Notes: generated by a model not told the origin, from the letters alone. Counted from the stretch's first letter, positions 18,005 to 28,859 are shown. The stretch: DNA of 64,000 nucleotides from Saccharicrinis sp050296935 (GCA_050296935.1 JBNKRV010000268.1:1-64000); one strand, 5' to 3'. A program made the numbers and translations.

Positions 18005-18745
18005 ATGGCTTCAACATTAAAAGTACATTCTATAGAATCATTCGGAACACACGATGGACCGGGAATAAGGATGGTTATTTTTCTGCAGGGATGTAACTTA
18101 AAATGCCTGTATTGCCATAATCCGGATACAATACAATTACAAGGAGGCTCAGTTCAGAATATTGACGATCTGGTGAGAAGGGCAGAGAACATGATACCTT
18201 ATTTTGGTAAACAGGGAGGGGTTACAGTTTCCGGAGGCGAACCGCTAATACACAGTAAAGAACTTATTCCTTTTTTCAGAGCCTTAAAAGAAAAAGGTAT
18301 TCATACCAATATAGATACCAATGGATCGGTATTTAATCACTATACTAAACAGCTATTAGATGAATATGCTGATTTAATTATGGTGGATATTAAACACACT
18401 AGTGAAAAAGGATATCAGGAACTCACTGGTGCAAAAGGATTAAACAAAGCTGAACAACTAATACTACATCGTGAGCAGAGTAAAAAGCCTTTTTGGTTAA
18501 GATATGTATTAATTCCCGGATATACAGATTCACCTGAAGAGCTTATAAAACTGGGGAAAAAGTACAAGGATTCCGAATACCTTGAGAAAATAGAAATTCA
18601 GCCCTACCATAAACTTGGAACTCATAAATGGGAAGTTTTAGGTGATAAATATGAACTGAATCACGTAAACGAAAATACACCTGAACAACTTGAACAAGCA
18701 TACCGGATACTGGCTCCATATTTTAACGAAGTCAAGATTAACTAA
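18005..18745 (+). CDS. pflA: Pyruvate formate-lyase activating enzyme (radical SAM)
   Basis: PflA uses a 4Fe-4S cluster and S-adenosylmethionine to abstract hydrogen from the PFL glycine, making the enzyme active when oxygen is absent. The 246-aa protein has the radical-SAM motif CNLKCLYC (Cys30, Cys34, Cys37). It also has the SAM-binding GGEP box (VSGGEPL), DTNGS and IEIQPYHKLG near the C-terminus. It lacks the ferredoxin-like insert of glycyl-radical activases for other substrates, which fits PFL. It lies between pflB and focA. Confidence 0.97.
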   Translation: MASTLKVHSIESFGTHDGPGIRMVIFLQGCNLKCLYCHNPDTIQLQGGSVQNIDDLVRRAENMIPYFGKQGGVTVSGGEPLIHSKELIPFFRALKEKGIHTNIDTNGSVFNHYTKQLLDEYADLIMVDIKHTSEKGYQELTGAKGLNKAEQLILHREQSKKPFWLRYVLIPGYTDSPEELIKLGKKYKDSEYLEKIEIQPYHKLGTHKWEVLGDKYELNHVNENTPEQLEQAYRILAPYFNEVKIN

Positions 18746-18762
18746 TAAAACAATAATATCAA

Positions 18763-19554
18763 ATGGGTTTATTTACTCCACCTGAAATTATAAAAATAGC
18801 AGGTCAAGCTGCTTTAACAAAAGATAAATATCCTTTTAAAAAGATCCTAACCTTAAGCTTTATGGCTGGAGCATACATAGCTTTCGGGGGCTTATTATCG
18901 ATTCTTCTTGCTGGAGGTATGCCTAAAATAACCGCTGAAAATCCGGGTATTACCAAATTTGTATTTGGAGCAGCCTTTCCTGTAGGACTCATGATGGTAG
19001 TAATGGCTGGTGCTGAATTATTCACCGGCAACAATGCTTACTTTATGCCAAATGTATTAAGTAAAAGACAAAGGTGGACTGCACCTCTCAGAAACTGGAG
19101 TATTGTATATGCAGGCAACTTTTTAGGTGCTATTTTTGTAGCCTATTTCCTAACTCACTTAACAGAAATTATTTCTACTGAACCCTGGACAAAAACTATT
19201 TACAGTATAGCCGAAGCCAAAACATCTAATCCTTTTTATAAAACATTTTTAAAGGGCATTGGAGCCAACTGGCTGGTTTGCCTTGCTCTATGGATGGGCA
19301 TGTCTGCTCAACACACCAGTGGGAAAATCCTTGGGATATGGTGGCCTGTAATGACTTTTGTGGCATTAGGATATGAACACTCCATTGCCAACATGTTTTT
19401 TATTCCTTTAGCTATTTTTGAAGGTGCTCAAATTACATGGACAAGTTTTGTAATTGACAATCTTATTCCTGCAACCTTAGGAAATATTGTTGGAGGTGGA
19501 TTTTTTGTTGGCACACTGTATTGGTATGCCTTTGAAAAGGATTCCCAAAAGTAA
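18763..19554 (+). CDS. focA: Formate/nitrite transporter family channel (FocA-type)
   Basis: This is a pentameric membrane channel that exports formate made by PFL and can re-import it. The 263-aa protein has about six membrane helices and family blocks GAYIAFGG, NWSIVYAGNFLGA, ANWLVCLALWM and GYEHSIANMFFIP. The family filter residues are in the GYEHSIANM segment. It starts 17 bases after pflA, so the two are cotranscribed. In enterobacteria focA precedes pflB; here it is last. Confidence 0.95.
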   Translation: MGLFTPPEIIKIAGQAALTKDKYPFKKILTLSFMAGAYIAFGGLLSILLAGGMPKITAENPGITKFVFGAAFPVGLMMVVMAGAELFTGNNAYFMPNVLSKRQRWTAPLRNWSIVYAGNFLGAIFVAYFLTHLTEIISTEPWTKTIYSIAEAKTSNPFYKTFLKGIGANWLVCLALWMGMSAQHTSGKILGIWWPVMTFVALGYEHSIANMFFIPLAIFEGAQITWTSFVIDNLIPATLGNIVGGGFFVGTLYWYAFEKDSQK

Positions 19555-19702
19555 CAAACAAGGTCATTTTGTGATCAGTAATGGCTTAACAAACATAAAC
19601 AAATCCGACTATATTTGTTAAACAGTTTAATACCTGTGTAATTTACCGCTGATTTAGTTTATATAGTTCCATTTTTTCTATTTTTACAGAAAATATGATC
19701 TA

Positions 19703-22633
19703 ATGGACATTTCAAATTTTCAACAGTTACTAAATAGCTTATCAACTCTATTAAAGGGAGAAGTTTCTTCAGAAAATATTGACCGGGCTCAATATGCAAC
19801 TGATGCCTCTGCTTTTCGCGAAAAACCGTTGGGAGTAGTTTGGCCCAGAGATCTCGCCGATTTGCAACTAACTGTTGAATTTGCACATAAAAATCATATT
19901 CCTGTCATTCCTCGCGGAGCAGGCACATCACTTGCCGGACAAGTGGTAGGCAACGGTTTAATCATTGATACTGCAAAATACATGAAACGCATTATCGAAT
20001 TAAACATGAAGGAAAAATGGGTGATTGTTGAACCAGGCGTTGTACTTGACGAACTTAATAAAGAATTACAACCTCATGGTTTATTTTTCGGTCCGGAAAC
20101 ATCTACTTCCAACCGCTGTACAATTGGAGGAATGGTTGGAAATAATTCCTGTGGCTCTCATTCTTTGGTATATGGAAGCACCCGGGATCATTTACTTGAG
20201 GTTGAAGGATTTTTAGCAAATGGAGAAGAAGTTAACTTTAAGGAGCTTTCAACACATCAGTTTGAGAAGATACGCAAACAAGATAATCTGGAAGGTTTAA
20301 TATATAATGAAGTAGCTGATATTTTAGAGCCTTCCGAGAATCGAGCTGAGATACTTAAAGAGTTTCCCCATAAGGATATCCACAGACGAAACACAGGCTA
20401 TGCATTGGATATTATCTCACAAATGCAACCTTTCAGTCCCGAAGGTAACAAACTGAATCTTAGTAAACTTATTGCCGGATCAGAAGGCACTCTAATGGTA
20501 ATTAGTCGGATAAAACTAAACCTGGTAGATACTCCTCCCAAAAACACTGCATTGGTTTGTGCACACTTCAATTCTTTACAGGAATCGCTAAAAGCCAATC
20601 TACAGGCATTAAAACATAACCCACGTGCAGTTGAATTAATCGATGATAAAATTATTGACCTGGCTGGTCAAAGTACAGCCCAGCAAAGCAATCGTTTTTT
20701 TATTACCGGAAAACCAGAAGCACTGTTAGTCATTGAGTTTGCGGAGGATAACAAAGAAACGCTTAAAAAGAAAGTTGACAAACTGATTGCTGATCTTAAA
20801 AATAATGAATTGGGATATGCCTACCCTGTTGTTGAAGCTGAAAACATTAACAGAGTTTGGGCTCTTCGTAAAGCTGGTTTAGGTGTATTATCAAATATGA
20901 AAGGCGACAACCTGCCCGTTGCCGTTATTGAAGATACTGCGTTACGTCCTGAAGATTTACCTGCCTTTGCCAGAGATATTAAAGAATTACTTGAATCTTA
21001 CAATAAGGACTGTGTATTTTATGCACACGTTGGATCTGGAGAACTTCATCTTCGGCCGGTTTTAAATTTAAAAGATCCTCAGGATGTAATTTTATTCAGA
21101 AAAATTGCCAAAGAAACTGCTTTACTGGTAAAAAAATATAATGGTTCACTTAGTGGAGAACATGGAGATGGTCGTCTTCGTGGAGAATTTATCCCATTAA
21201 TGGTAGGAGACATTAATTACAAGTTATTCTTGAGAATTAAGAAAGTATTTGACTCTGAAAACAGATTAAATCCGAATAAGATTGTTGAAACTCCTCCAAT
21301 GAATAGCTTTTTAAGATATCGCCAGTCGAATCCATTAAAAAGAATCAATACGGTATTCGATTGGAGTGATACCGAGGGGATTGTCAGAGCTACTGAAAAA
21401 TGCTCAGGTTCAGGTGATTGTTTAAAATCAGAAATTATTGGAGGAACCATGTGCCCCAGCTATATGGCCTCGCACAACGAAAGGCATACAACCAGAGGCA
21501 GGGCAAATACACTTCGTGAATACTTCACCGGGACACTGGATGTGGATAGTTTATTTATGGAAGAGGTGCATGAAGTACTAAGCATGTGTTTATCATGCAA
21601 AGCCTGTAAATCAGAATGCCCGTCTGGTGTAGATATTGCAAAACTAAAAGCAGAATTTTTACAGCACTATTATATCCAGAAAGGTATTCCATTAAGTACC
21701 TTATTCGTAGGGAATATGCCTGCTATAAACCGACTGTTTTCATTTACACCCTGGATTTTTAATTTGGGAGTATCTGTTCCTGTATTAAAAAAGGTAATCC
21801 CATGGATTATTGGATTTAATACCAAAAGGCCTCTTCCTCAAATGTCAAATAAAACACTAAAAACATGGGCTAAGTGGCATGGAAAAGCTCCTGCCATTCA
21901 AAAAACCGTTTATTTATTTGCAGATGAATTCACTAACTATTACGAAAGTGACATTGGCATAAAAACGATTATACTATTAGAAAGATTGGGCTATCGTGTT
22001 GTTGTTCCTCAGCACGTTTTTAGCGGACGCACCTATATTTCTAAAGGACTAATTAAAAAGGCTAAAAAAATTGCCAATAAAAACATTGAGTTACTGGCAC
22101 CAATGGTTTCTTCACTAAGCCCGTTAATAGGTATAGAACCTTCTGCAGTTCTTACATTTAGAGACGAGTATATCAGTTTAGCGAATGATAATTTAAAATA
22201 CGAAGCACAAAAAATAAAAAAACATACTTTTACTATTGAAGAGTTTCTTGCTGCAGAGATGAACAGGGGTAAAATCAGAAAAGAAAGTTTCACAAGTGAG
22301 AAACGATCCATTAAATTCCATGGGCATTGCTACCAAAAGGCACTTTCGTCGACAAAACATACCAAACAAATTCTTTCATTTCCTGAAAACTATGATGCTC
22401 AGGAAATCCAGTCGGGATGTTGTGGAATGGCAGGTTCGTTTGGTTATGAGAAAAAATCATATAATATGTCGATCAAGATTGCTGAAATGAAACTATTGCC
22501 CGAAGTAAGAAAAACAGAAAGAGATGTATTAATTGCAGCTTCGGGAACATCATGCAGACACCAAATAAAAGATGGAACTGACAGAGATGCATTTCATCCT
22601 ATAGAAATATTATATGAAGCCTTAATTAAATAG
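19703..22633 (+). CDS. FAD-binding and 4Fe-4S D-2-hydroxyacid dehydrogenase (D-lactate/glycolate type)
   Basis: A 976-aa fusion that oxidises a D-2-hydroxyacid, probably D-lactate or glycolate, and passes electrons toward quinone through Fe-S clusters. Domains in order: FAD_binding_4 (about 35-240; PRGAGTSLAGQ, GGMVGNNSCGSHS); FAD-oxidase C-terminal domain (about 270-540; AHVGSGELHLRP, GEHGDGRLRGEF); a Cys-rich ferredoxin region (about 560-650; CSGSGDC and CLSCKACKSECPSG). Last is a CCG-type domain (about 720-975; GHCYQKAL and SGCCGMAGSFGYE). One-gene fusion of GlcD- and GlcF-like parts is known. The neighbouring PFL genes suggest mixed-acid metabolism. The substrate is not fixed by sequence. 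Confidence 0.88.
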   Translation: MDISNFQQLLNSLSTLLKGEVSSENIDRAQYATDASAFREKPLGVVWPRDLADLQLTVEFAHKNHIPVIPRGAGTSLAGQVVGNGLIIDTAKYMKRIIELNMKEKWVIVEPGVVLDELNKELQPHGLFFGPETSTSNRCTIGGMVGNNSCGSHSLVYGSTRDHLLEVEGFLANGEEVNFKELSTHQFEKIRKQDNLEGLIYNEVADILEPSENRAEILKEFPHKDIHRRNTGYALDIISQMQPFSPEGNKLNLSKLIAGSEGTLMVISRIKLNLVDTPPKNTALVCAHFNSLQESLKANLQALKHNPRAVELIDDKIIDLAGQSTAQQSNRFFITGKPEALLVIEFAEDNKETLKKKVDKLIADLKNNELGYAYPVVEAENINRVWALRKAGLGVLSNMKGDNLPVAVIEDTALRPEDLPAFARDIKELLESYNKDCVFYAHVGSGELHLRPVLNLKDPQDVILFRKIAKETALLVKKYNGSLSGEHGDGRLRGEFIPLMVGDINYKLFLRIKKVFDSENRLNPNKIVETPPMNSFLRYRQSNPLKRINTVFDWSDTEGIVRATEKCSGSGDCLKSEIIGGTMCPSYMASHNERHTTRGRANTLREYFTGTLDVDSLFMEEVHEVLSMCLSCKACKSECPSGVDIAKLKAEFLQHYYIQKGIPLSTLFVGNMPAINRLFSFTPWIFNLGVSVPVLKKVIPWIIGFNTKRPLPQMSNKTLKTWAKWHGKAPAIQKTVYLFADEFTNYYESDIGIKTIILLERLGYRVVVPQHVFSGRTYISKGLIKKAKKIANKNIELLAPMVSSLSPLIGIEPSAVLTFRDEYISLANDNLKYEAQKIKKHTFTIEEFLAAEMNRGKIRKESFTSEKRSIKFHGHCYQKALSSTKHTKQILSFPENYDAQEIQSGCCGMAGSFGYEKKSYNMSIKIAEMKLLPEVRKTERDVLIAASGTSCRHQIKDGTDRDAFHPIEILYEALIK

Positions 22634-22804
22634 TACTTGCACGAAAACTCAAATGGCAGATAAGAATACTTCATTTCTGAGGCTTTCGAAGCTCGGAAAA
22701 TGTGAGTTTACTGCCGTAAATGATCATTTTGAGAGCAAGAGTAACAGCCTGCCCCGGTTATTTCGGAAAAAAAAACGGAGTTTTCTTGCTGACACTAAGT
22801 AGAA

Positions 22805-25800
22805 TTATACCAATTCAACTATAGGTTTCATACCAATTACGATGATATCATCCACTTGTTCAAAATTACCCATCCAGTCTTCTAATTTCTGATGCAAGAT
22901 AGCCTTTTGATCATCAGCGGGTAACTTATGAATATTCAACAACAGATGCCTGAATCTTCTGTATTTAAACTTTTTACCTTCACCCCCACCAAATTGGTCA
23001 GCATAACCATCTGAGAATATGTAAATGGTATCATTGGGTTCAATGGCAATTTCATGTTTGGAAAAATTCAAACCATCAACTTTATAGCCAATTGGGAAAC
23101 GATCCCCTTTATATACAAACACTTCATTATTCCGAACCAGATATAAAGGATTATACGCACCTGCAAACGATATTTTACGCTTTTTTTTATCAATAACGCA
23201 CAATCCGATATCCATTCCATCATTGACAGAGTGTTTATTATACTCTACATCGTCAATATCTTTTCGAAATGTCTTAATCACTTCTGCACTTAACTTATCC
23301 AGTATCAAAGCCGGACATTTTTCTCCCCCTATTGAAACAATACTTTTCAACATGTCATATCCAATAATGGATAAGAATGCTCCGGGAACTCCATGTCCGG
23401 TACAATCAACAGCCGCCACATAAAGAATATCATCTTCTTCGTGAACCCAGTAAAAATCTCCACTAACTACATCTTTAGGCCTGAAATATACAAATGAATC
23501 AGGTAGTGATTGCTTTAATCGATTTTCTGAAGGTAGTATAGAATCCTGTATTCTTTTAGCGTAATAAATACTATCTGTCAGGCTTCTGTTAATTTTTGAA
23601 AGCAACTCTCTCTGGGCTTCTATCTTCTTTTTATTAACTGCTTTTTCCTCTAAAGTTTTATAGGCAGATTTATAATTTCGAATCCGATAATTAATAATTA
23701 ACTGAACGAAGAAAATAAGCGCAATAATATAGAAAGCATAAGCATAATTCGACATCCAGATAGGTGGTACGACTGAAATATTCAGCTCAATTTGATCCTC
23801 CGACCAAACAAAATCATTATTTGCTCCCTTTACATGTAAAGTGTAATCTCCTGCTGGCAGATCTGAAAAATCAATTTCGTTTTCATAGGAAACTGTACGC
23901 CAATCATCATCAAATCCTTCCAGATAAACTTTATATTTATTCTTTGCCGGCTCTGTAAATTCTAATGCTGCAAATTGCACCTTAAGCAATGAGCTCTTTC
24001 TATATTTTAAAGTAATTTCCTTAACATCTGTCCTGTAACTCTCTTTCTTCTTACCTTTATGATATAACTCTATCGAAGTTAACACCACATTGGGCTTGTA
24101 ATCGTTGTATTTAATTGAGTCGGGATTTATATATGCCACTCCTCCGATACCTCCAAAAAATATCGTTCCTGAATTATTATAGGCAACAGCTCCTTTGTTA
24201 AAAATATAATCTGGTAATCCATCTGTTATATCGTAATTAAAGATATTATTTTTCGGATCTATATATGAAATACCTTTATTCGTACTTAACCAAATCCCTG
24301 AGTTTTGATCACAAAATATTCCATTGATCATATCATTGGCTAAGCCATTAGAATGACTATAATACCCGAATTCGTCCAGGTTTTTATTGTAAACAGTAAT
24401 TCCGGAACGCGTACCTAATAAGATTCTGTTATTCTTATCTTCAGCTATTGATAATATACAATCGCTACTCAAAAGGTTTATTGAATCACCAATATTCCGC
24501 AGATAACCAAAATTTTCAAATGAACTATGATTTCTATCCAGAAAATTAACTCCTTCACTAGTTCCAATCCATAGAATTCCTTTGGAGTCCTGATACAAAC
24601 TATTTATTTCATCACTACAAATTGACTTTCCATGTTTCACATCTGAAAAGAAACTTTCTATGACATGACCATCATACATATACAATCCAAACTGAGTGCC
24701 AAACCAAATACAACCTTTAGCATCTTCTACAATGGTATTTATCTTATTTTGTTCTAACAACGCTTTGAGTTCCCCATTTTCAGCATAAGAAAATTCATTT
24801 ATTGTACCTCTGTTTTTGTAGTATACATATATTCCTTGGCCTGTTCCTATCCATAAACGGTTTTTAGAATCTTCACACATGGATAACACCTGATCCATTC
24901 CTTTTCGATACAAAGATAAATTAACAGGATAAGCATACATTGTTCCCATCTCCAGATCCAGAATCTGGATACCCTTGGTGGAGGTTCCTAACCATATTTT
25001 ATCCTTATTATCAACATGTATACTCGAAATATTATAATTCTGTAGCCCTTCAAAATTACGGTTGGCCTCACTTAAACTATTAAACTTTTTAGGCTTCAAG
25101 TCCACCTTCAATAACCCGTCATACTTAGTACCCACCCATAATAATCCTGAACTATCTTCAATTAAACAGGTAACCTCCTTATCTGTGATCAGATTTTCAG
25201 ATTGATTATAGAAAGACTCTTTATCAAATCCAGGCACATTTGAGGTACTACTACAATTCATTTTTCGAAGTCCTTCTTTAGTTCCTATCCAAATGACTCC
25301 TGAAGAATGCTTTAACAAAGCACTAACACCGGAATTTATTTCGCTTCCTAAATTTATTTTACTACAGATATAACTATTATATTCATTTTGCACCAATTGA
25401 TAAACCCCCTTTTCTCCTGAAAGCATATATGATTTATCAGCAATCTGTAGAATATCATATATCCCTCCAAATTGATTAGAAGTAAATCCCAATGGCCTAT
25501 CAATCGCTATTCTCTCAGAAAGATTATCAACTTTATTAAATTGGATGAGTCCTTCTTTGGTTCCGACCCATAAATATTTTGAAGATTTTTGAAATAATGG
25601 AATTGTGATTTTTGCCTGAGGTTTAAATACAGTACTATAAACTTCAGATACTTTTACAAATTTCTGGTGTATATTAAAGTTGATAATATAATTATCAGTT
25701 TTAATCCATAGGGTTGAATCCTTATCTACAGATAATCCATAAATATTATCCTCAGGAAAAGTAATGCTACTTGAAATAGAACGATAGGTAGTGAACTTAC

Positions 25801-26182
25801 CTGTGATTCGATTCCATTTATTTAATCCATCACCAATGGTTCCAATCCACATATTCCCTTCCGGATCTTCACATATACTTTGTATATAATTCCCGGAAAT
25901 AGAATTTACATCATTTACTTCATGGCGATAAACTGTAAAATTATAACCGTCAAATTTATTGAGTCCATCACGGGTACCAATCCATATAAAGCCTTTACTA
26001 TCCTGAAAAATTACCGTAACGCCATTTCCTGACAAACCATCCTGAATCGAATATGATTTAACTGTAGCATTATGAGTAACCCGGGACACAGCAAATATTT
26101 GCATGTGAACAATGAAAATCATATACACAATAAAGAGCAGGCTCTTACCTGTTATGTTTGGATGTTCAATGTGGAATTTCAT
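22805..26182 (-). CDS. Ligand-binding propeller sensor with SpoIIE-type PP2C phosphatase
   Basis: A 1125-aa membrane signalling protein. An N-terminal signal/anchor (about 12-33) is followed by about a dozen two-component-type propeller repeats, each with the IWIGTxxGL pattern (about 35-680). A Y_Y_Y beta-sandwich (about 715-790; FTEPAKNKYKVYLEGFDDDW), one membrane helix (about 795-815), a coiled coil (about 825-870) and a SpoIIE/PP2C serine phosphatase follow. The phosphatase starts at about 880 with KDVVSGDFYW, DCTGHGVPGAF, FSDGYADQFGG and VDDIIVIG. Metal-binding Asp residues are present. The periplasmic sensor resembles hybrid histidine kinases used for polysaccharides, but the output is a phosphatase, suggesting partner-switching control. 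It converges on the dehydrogenase gene; the 171-base gap shows no clear terminator. Confidence 0.9.
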   Translation of the reverse strand: MKFHIEHPNITGKSLLFIVYMIFIVHMQIFAVSRVTHNATVKSYSIQDGLSGNGVTVIFQDSKGFIWIGTRDGLNKFDGYNFTVYRHEVNDVNSISGNYIQSICEDPEGNMWIGTIGDGLNKWNRITGKFTTYRSISSSITFPEDNIYGLSVDKDSTLWIKTDNYIINFNIHQKFVKVSEVYSTVFKPQAKITIPLFQKSSKYLWVGTKEGLIQFNKVDNLSERIAIDRPLGFTSNQFGGIYDILQIADKSYMLSGEKGVYQLVQNEYNSYICSKINLGSEINSGVSALLKHSSGVIWIGTKEGLRKMNCSSTSNVPGFDKESFYNQSENLITDKEVTCLIEDSSGLLWVGTKYDGLLKVDLKPKKFNSLSEANRNFEGLQNYNISSIHVDNKDKIWLGTSTKGIQILDLEMGTMYAYPVNLSLYRKGMDQVLSMCEDSKNRLWIGTGQGIYVYYKNRGTINEFSYAENGELKALLEQNKINTIVEDAKGCIWFGTQFGLYMYDGHVIESFFSDVKHGKSICSDEINSLYQDSKGILWIGTSEGVNFLDRNHSSFENFGYLRNIGDSINLLSSDCILSIAEDKNNRILLGTRSGITVYNKNLDEFGYYSHSNGLANDMINGIFCDQNSGIWLSTNKGISYIDPKNNIFNYDITDGLPDYIFNKGAVAYNNSGTIFFGGIGGVAYINPDSIKYNDYKPNVVLTSIELYHKGKKKESYRTDVKEITLKYRKSSLLKVQFAALEFTEPAKNKYKVYLEGFDDDWRTVSYENEIDFSDLPAGDYTLHVKGANNDFVWSEDQIELNISVVPPIWMSNYAYAFYIIALIFFVQLIINYRIRNYKSAYKTLEEKAVNKKKIEAQRELLSKINRSLTDSIYYAKRIQDSILPSENRLKQSLPDSFVYFRPKDVVSGDFYWVHEEDDILYVAAVDCTGHGVPGAFLSIIGYDMLKSIVSIGGEKCPALILDKLSAEVIKTFRKDIDDVEYNKHSVNDGMDIGLCVIDKKKRKISFAGAYNPLYLVRNNEVFVYKGDRFPIGYKVDGLNFSKHEIAIEPNDTIYIFSDGYADQFGGGEGKKFKYRRFRHLLLNIHKLPADDQKAILHQKLEDWMGNFEQVDDIIVIGMKPIVELV

Positions 26183-26681
26183 ATCAGCAGCTAAGTTAGC
26201 AAATTGACTCCATTAAAAAACCCTTCATGAAAATATTACTTCAACTTAAATAAGCTAATCTCCTTTATACAATTAAAAAACGAGTATGATGCCTTTTTCT
26301 GCCAAGTAAAATATCCCAATTCCAGATCAAATAAATTTATTAAATAACCTTTGGAATATCAAACGCTAAAATGATATACTCTTTATAACATATAAATATC
26401 TGGTATCAGACTCATCCTAAATCAAACAGGAAGATTTTTAATCTAAAAAAACAAAGGCAATTAGTTTTAATTTATACCTTTCAATGATATAACAAAACCA
26501 GTTGCCTTTTATAGTACGATGTAACAGATTATTTGTTTCAGAAAATATGCAATTTGAAACTATTCCCATTCATGAGAAAACATCAGAACAATTCATCTAT
26601 AACAGTTATTAAAACCATGGCATTCGCACCCTGGTTTTAATACTTATGAAATTGTAACGGTATACTTCTTTTTATTACATA
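26183..26681. other. Intergenic region with a possible terminator of citrate synthase
   Basis: About 500 bases without a gene. A hairpin at 26608-26641 (ATTAAAACCA / TGGTTTTAAT, 14-base loop) lies 40 bases downstream of the citrate synthase stop and is a weak terminator candidate because no U tract follows. The promoter of the propeller-phosphatase gene should be near 26200-26260; no consensus was found. Confidence 0.4.
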
Positions 26682-27989
26682 TTAACTTTGAGCTTTATCA
26701 ACAAACCATTGTAAATTCTGAGATTTCGGACGCTCGATTGGCAAACCATAAAGTCGGTCCCATATAAGCTGTGTTAATACACCTAAAGCTCTTGATACAC
26801 CAAACAACACAGTGTAAATCGGATACTCCTTAATTCCATAACTTGTTAATAACGAACCCGAAATAGCATCCACATTAGGCCATGGATTTTTTACTTTACC
26901 TGTGGCACTCAACACGTCTGGCACAACATTATAAATTCTATTTACTAACTTAATATATGGTGCTTCAGGAATATACTTATTGGCAAAGTCAAGTTGAACC
27001 TGAAACCGGGGATCCGTCTTTCTTAAAACAGCATGTCCATACCCTGGAATAACCTGTCCTTTTGCTAATGTTTCCTCTGCATACTTACGAATCTGATCCT
27101 CAGTAGGATCTTCATTACCAATCTCTCTTTTCATTTTATTTAACCAATGCATAACATCCTGATTGGCCATTCCATGAAGAGGACCAGCCAACCCATTCAT
27201 TCCGGCAGAAAAACTATAATACGGGTTTGACAAGGCGGATCCAACCAAATGAGTTGCGTGTGCGGATACATTACCTCCTTCATGATCAGAATGTATAAGC
27301 ATGTACAATCTCATTAATCTTTTTACTTCCTCACTATCATACCCCATCATATGAGATAAATTGGCAGCCCAATCTAAACTTGGATCTGGTTCAATATGTT
27401 TACCTCCGTGAAATACTCTGCGATAAATATAAGCCACAATCCTGGGCAGTCTTGAAATTAAATCCATTACACCTTCGTAGGTAGGATCCCAATAATCTTT
27501 TTTATCCATTCCTACTAAGTAGGCTTTTCTGAATTGCGATTCAGTAGACATGGCTAAAATAGCTGTATTAAACTGAATCATTGGATGCGCATCTTTTGGA
27601 AGAGCTTCTATTACATCGTAAACATGTGATGGAATACCTTGTGCTCTCACAGCCCATTGCTGACTTATATATTTAACATCATCATCTGTTGGCAGTTCTC
27701 CGGTCAACATTAAGTAAAAAATACCTTCAGGTAATGGCTCTCCATCTTCATGTATTTTTGGAAGTACCGTTTTTAATTCGGGGATGGAATATCCTCTAAA
27801 TCGAATTCCTTCTTCCGGATCTAACTTTGAAGTACATGTGAGTAAACTTACAACTCCCTTCATTCCTGTAAGAACCTGCCCCATGGTCACATCTTGTAAC
27901 TTTACATCTCCATGCTTTTTTGCCAGTTCTTTTACTTTTGCAGTTTTAGGTTGGGCTACTTCAATTAGTTTTTGTTTTAAATAATCCAT
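26682..27989 (-). CDS. gltA: Citrate synthase (eukaryotic-type I sequence class)
   Basis: This enzyme condenses acetyl-CoA and oxaloacetate to citrate at the entry to the TCA cycle. The 435-aa protein contains the catalytic regions HSDHEGGNVSAHATHLVGS and VPGYGHAVLRKTDPRF, and RFRGYSIPEL near the N-terminus. These fit the mitochondrial-like type I subgroup more than the hexameric enterobacterial GltA. The start was placed at the ATG giving MDYLKQK; an upstream Met 33 bases earlier would add an uncharacteristic 11-residue prefix. It is monocistronic by spacing. Confidence 0.95.
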   Translation of the reverse strand: MDYLKQKLIEVAQPKTAKVKELAKKHGDVKLQDVTMGQVLTGMKGVVSLLTCTSKLDPEEGIRFRGYSIPELKTVLPKIHEDGEPLPEGIFYLMLTGELPTDDDVKYISQQWAVRAQGIPSHVYDVIEALPKDAHPMIQFNTAILAMSTESQFRKAYLVGMDKKDYWDPTYEGVMDLISRLPRIVAYIYRRVFHGGKHIEPDPSLDWAANLSHMMGYDSEEVKRLMRLYMLIHSDHEGGNVSAHATHLVGSALSNPYYSFSAGMNGLAGPLHGMANQDVMHWLNKMKREIGNEDPTEDQIRKYAEETLAKGQVIPGYGHAVLRKTDPRFQVQLDFANKYIPEAPYIKLVNRIYNVVPDVLSATGKVKNPWPNVDAISGSLLTSYGIKEYPIYTVLFGVSRALGVLTQLIWDRLYGLPIERPKSQNLQWFVDKAQS

Positions 27990-28022
27990 GAGTTTTGTTT
28001 TATTATGTCTATATGGAACCAA

Positions 28023-28355
28023 ATATTAAATACAGGATAAAGCTTCAAATACTCCTATTTTCATCACAAAAACAAACCTTACTGAAATGAGCTTACATCA
28101 CTAACAAACAAACATAATTTACTAATTTTTGTTTAAAAATAATAATCAAATCTAAATGTTACACAATAAACATAGGATATAACCCACTGAATTTTAATAA
28201 TATCTTTTCATTATTATCATCCAGATAAATATTTCAAATCATTTAAAAAATGGAATAATTATAAGTTTAGACTCTGATTAATCTTTTAATCTAAGTTCAT
28301 CATAGAATAAGCATGATAATTCATAAATTTAAGAATTAAAGCCTTTAAAAATGGC
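28023..28355. other. Intergenic region upstream of citrate synthase
   Basis: No gene is seen. On the minus strand TATGTTTG (28116-28109) matches a Bacteroidota -7 element about 120 bases before the citrate synthase start, but no -33 TTTG accompanies it. It should also hold the end of the broken chemoreceptor transcript. Confidence 0.35.
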
Positions 28356-28859
28356 TTAACTCATCAATCCTATTGCCAATAGTCGTTTTGTTACTTTAGA
28401 ATTGAAAATAACAATAGCTTGCTCCTTGTCATTTATACCAATGCTCTTGTTTATTTCTTTTGCACTATCATGTAAATAAGTATGTTGTATTTCTAAGCTA
28501 TCAAGTATTGGTTTCAACCTGGAAATTCGCTTTTCTGCTTCCACACGACCGTCTCCATAAAACCATTTTCCAAATGCACAATTATGTGGATTAGTTTCAA
28601 TACCCAAAGAGTATTGATACCCATTCAATAAAACCTGGCTGATTTTGTTGGTTCATTGTAAATGATCATTGTATTTTTTAGAAAACAGGAGCGTGATACA
28701 ATCTGCTGTTTTTGGGGATTCTGAATTTCTAACTATTCCGTTATTGCTTAAAAATGACTGAAATACGATCAAAGCAGAAAGCAGCATGAGAATACCGAAA
28801 CCAATGATAAGTTTATTTATTATCTTAAAATTTTTCAATTTCATGGATTTAATTGTCAT
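28356..28859 (-). pseudogene. Chemoreceptor fragment with CZB zinc-binding domain, nonsense codon and no signalling domain
   Basis: A remnant of a methyl-accepting protein. Codons 1-68 give a membrane helix (KLIIGFGILMLLSALIVF). Codon 69 is TGA, and the same frame continues TNKISQVLLNGYQYS into a CZB domain (DHLQ before the stop, PHNCAFGKWFYG, IQHTYLHD). The family has Trp after the first His-containing block, so the stop is TGG to TGA. The frame ends after RLLAIGLMS without any HAMP or methyl-accepting domain. A short restart at MNGYQYS could make only an isolated CZB domain. It lies 39 bases downstream of an intact chemoreceptor. Confidence 0.8.
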
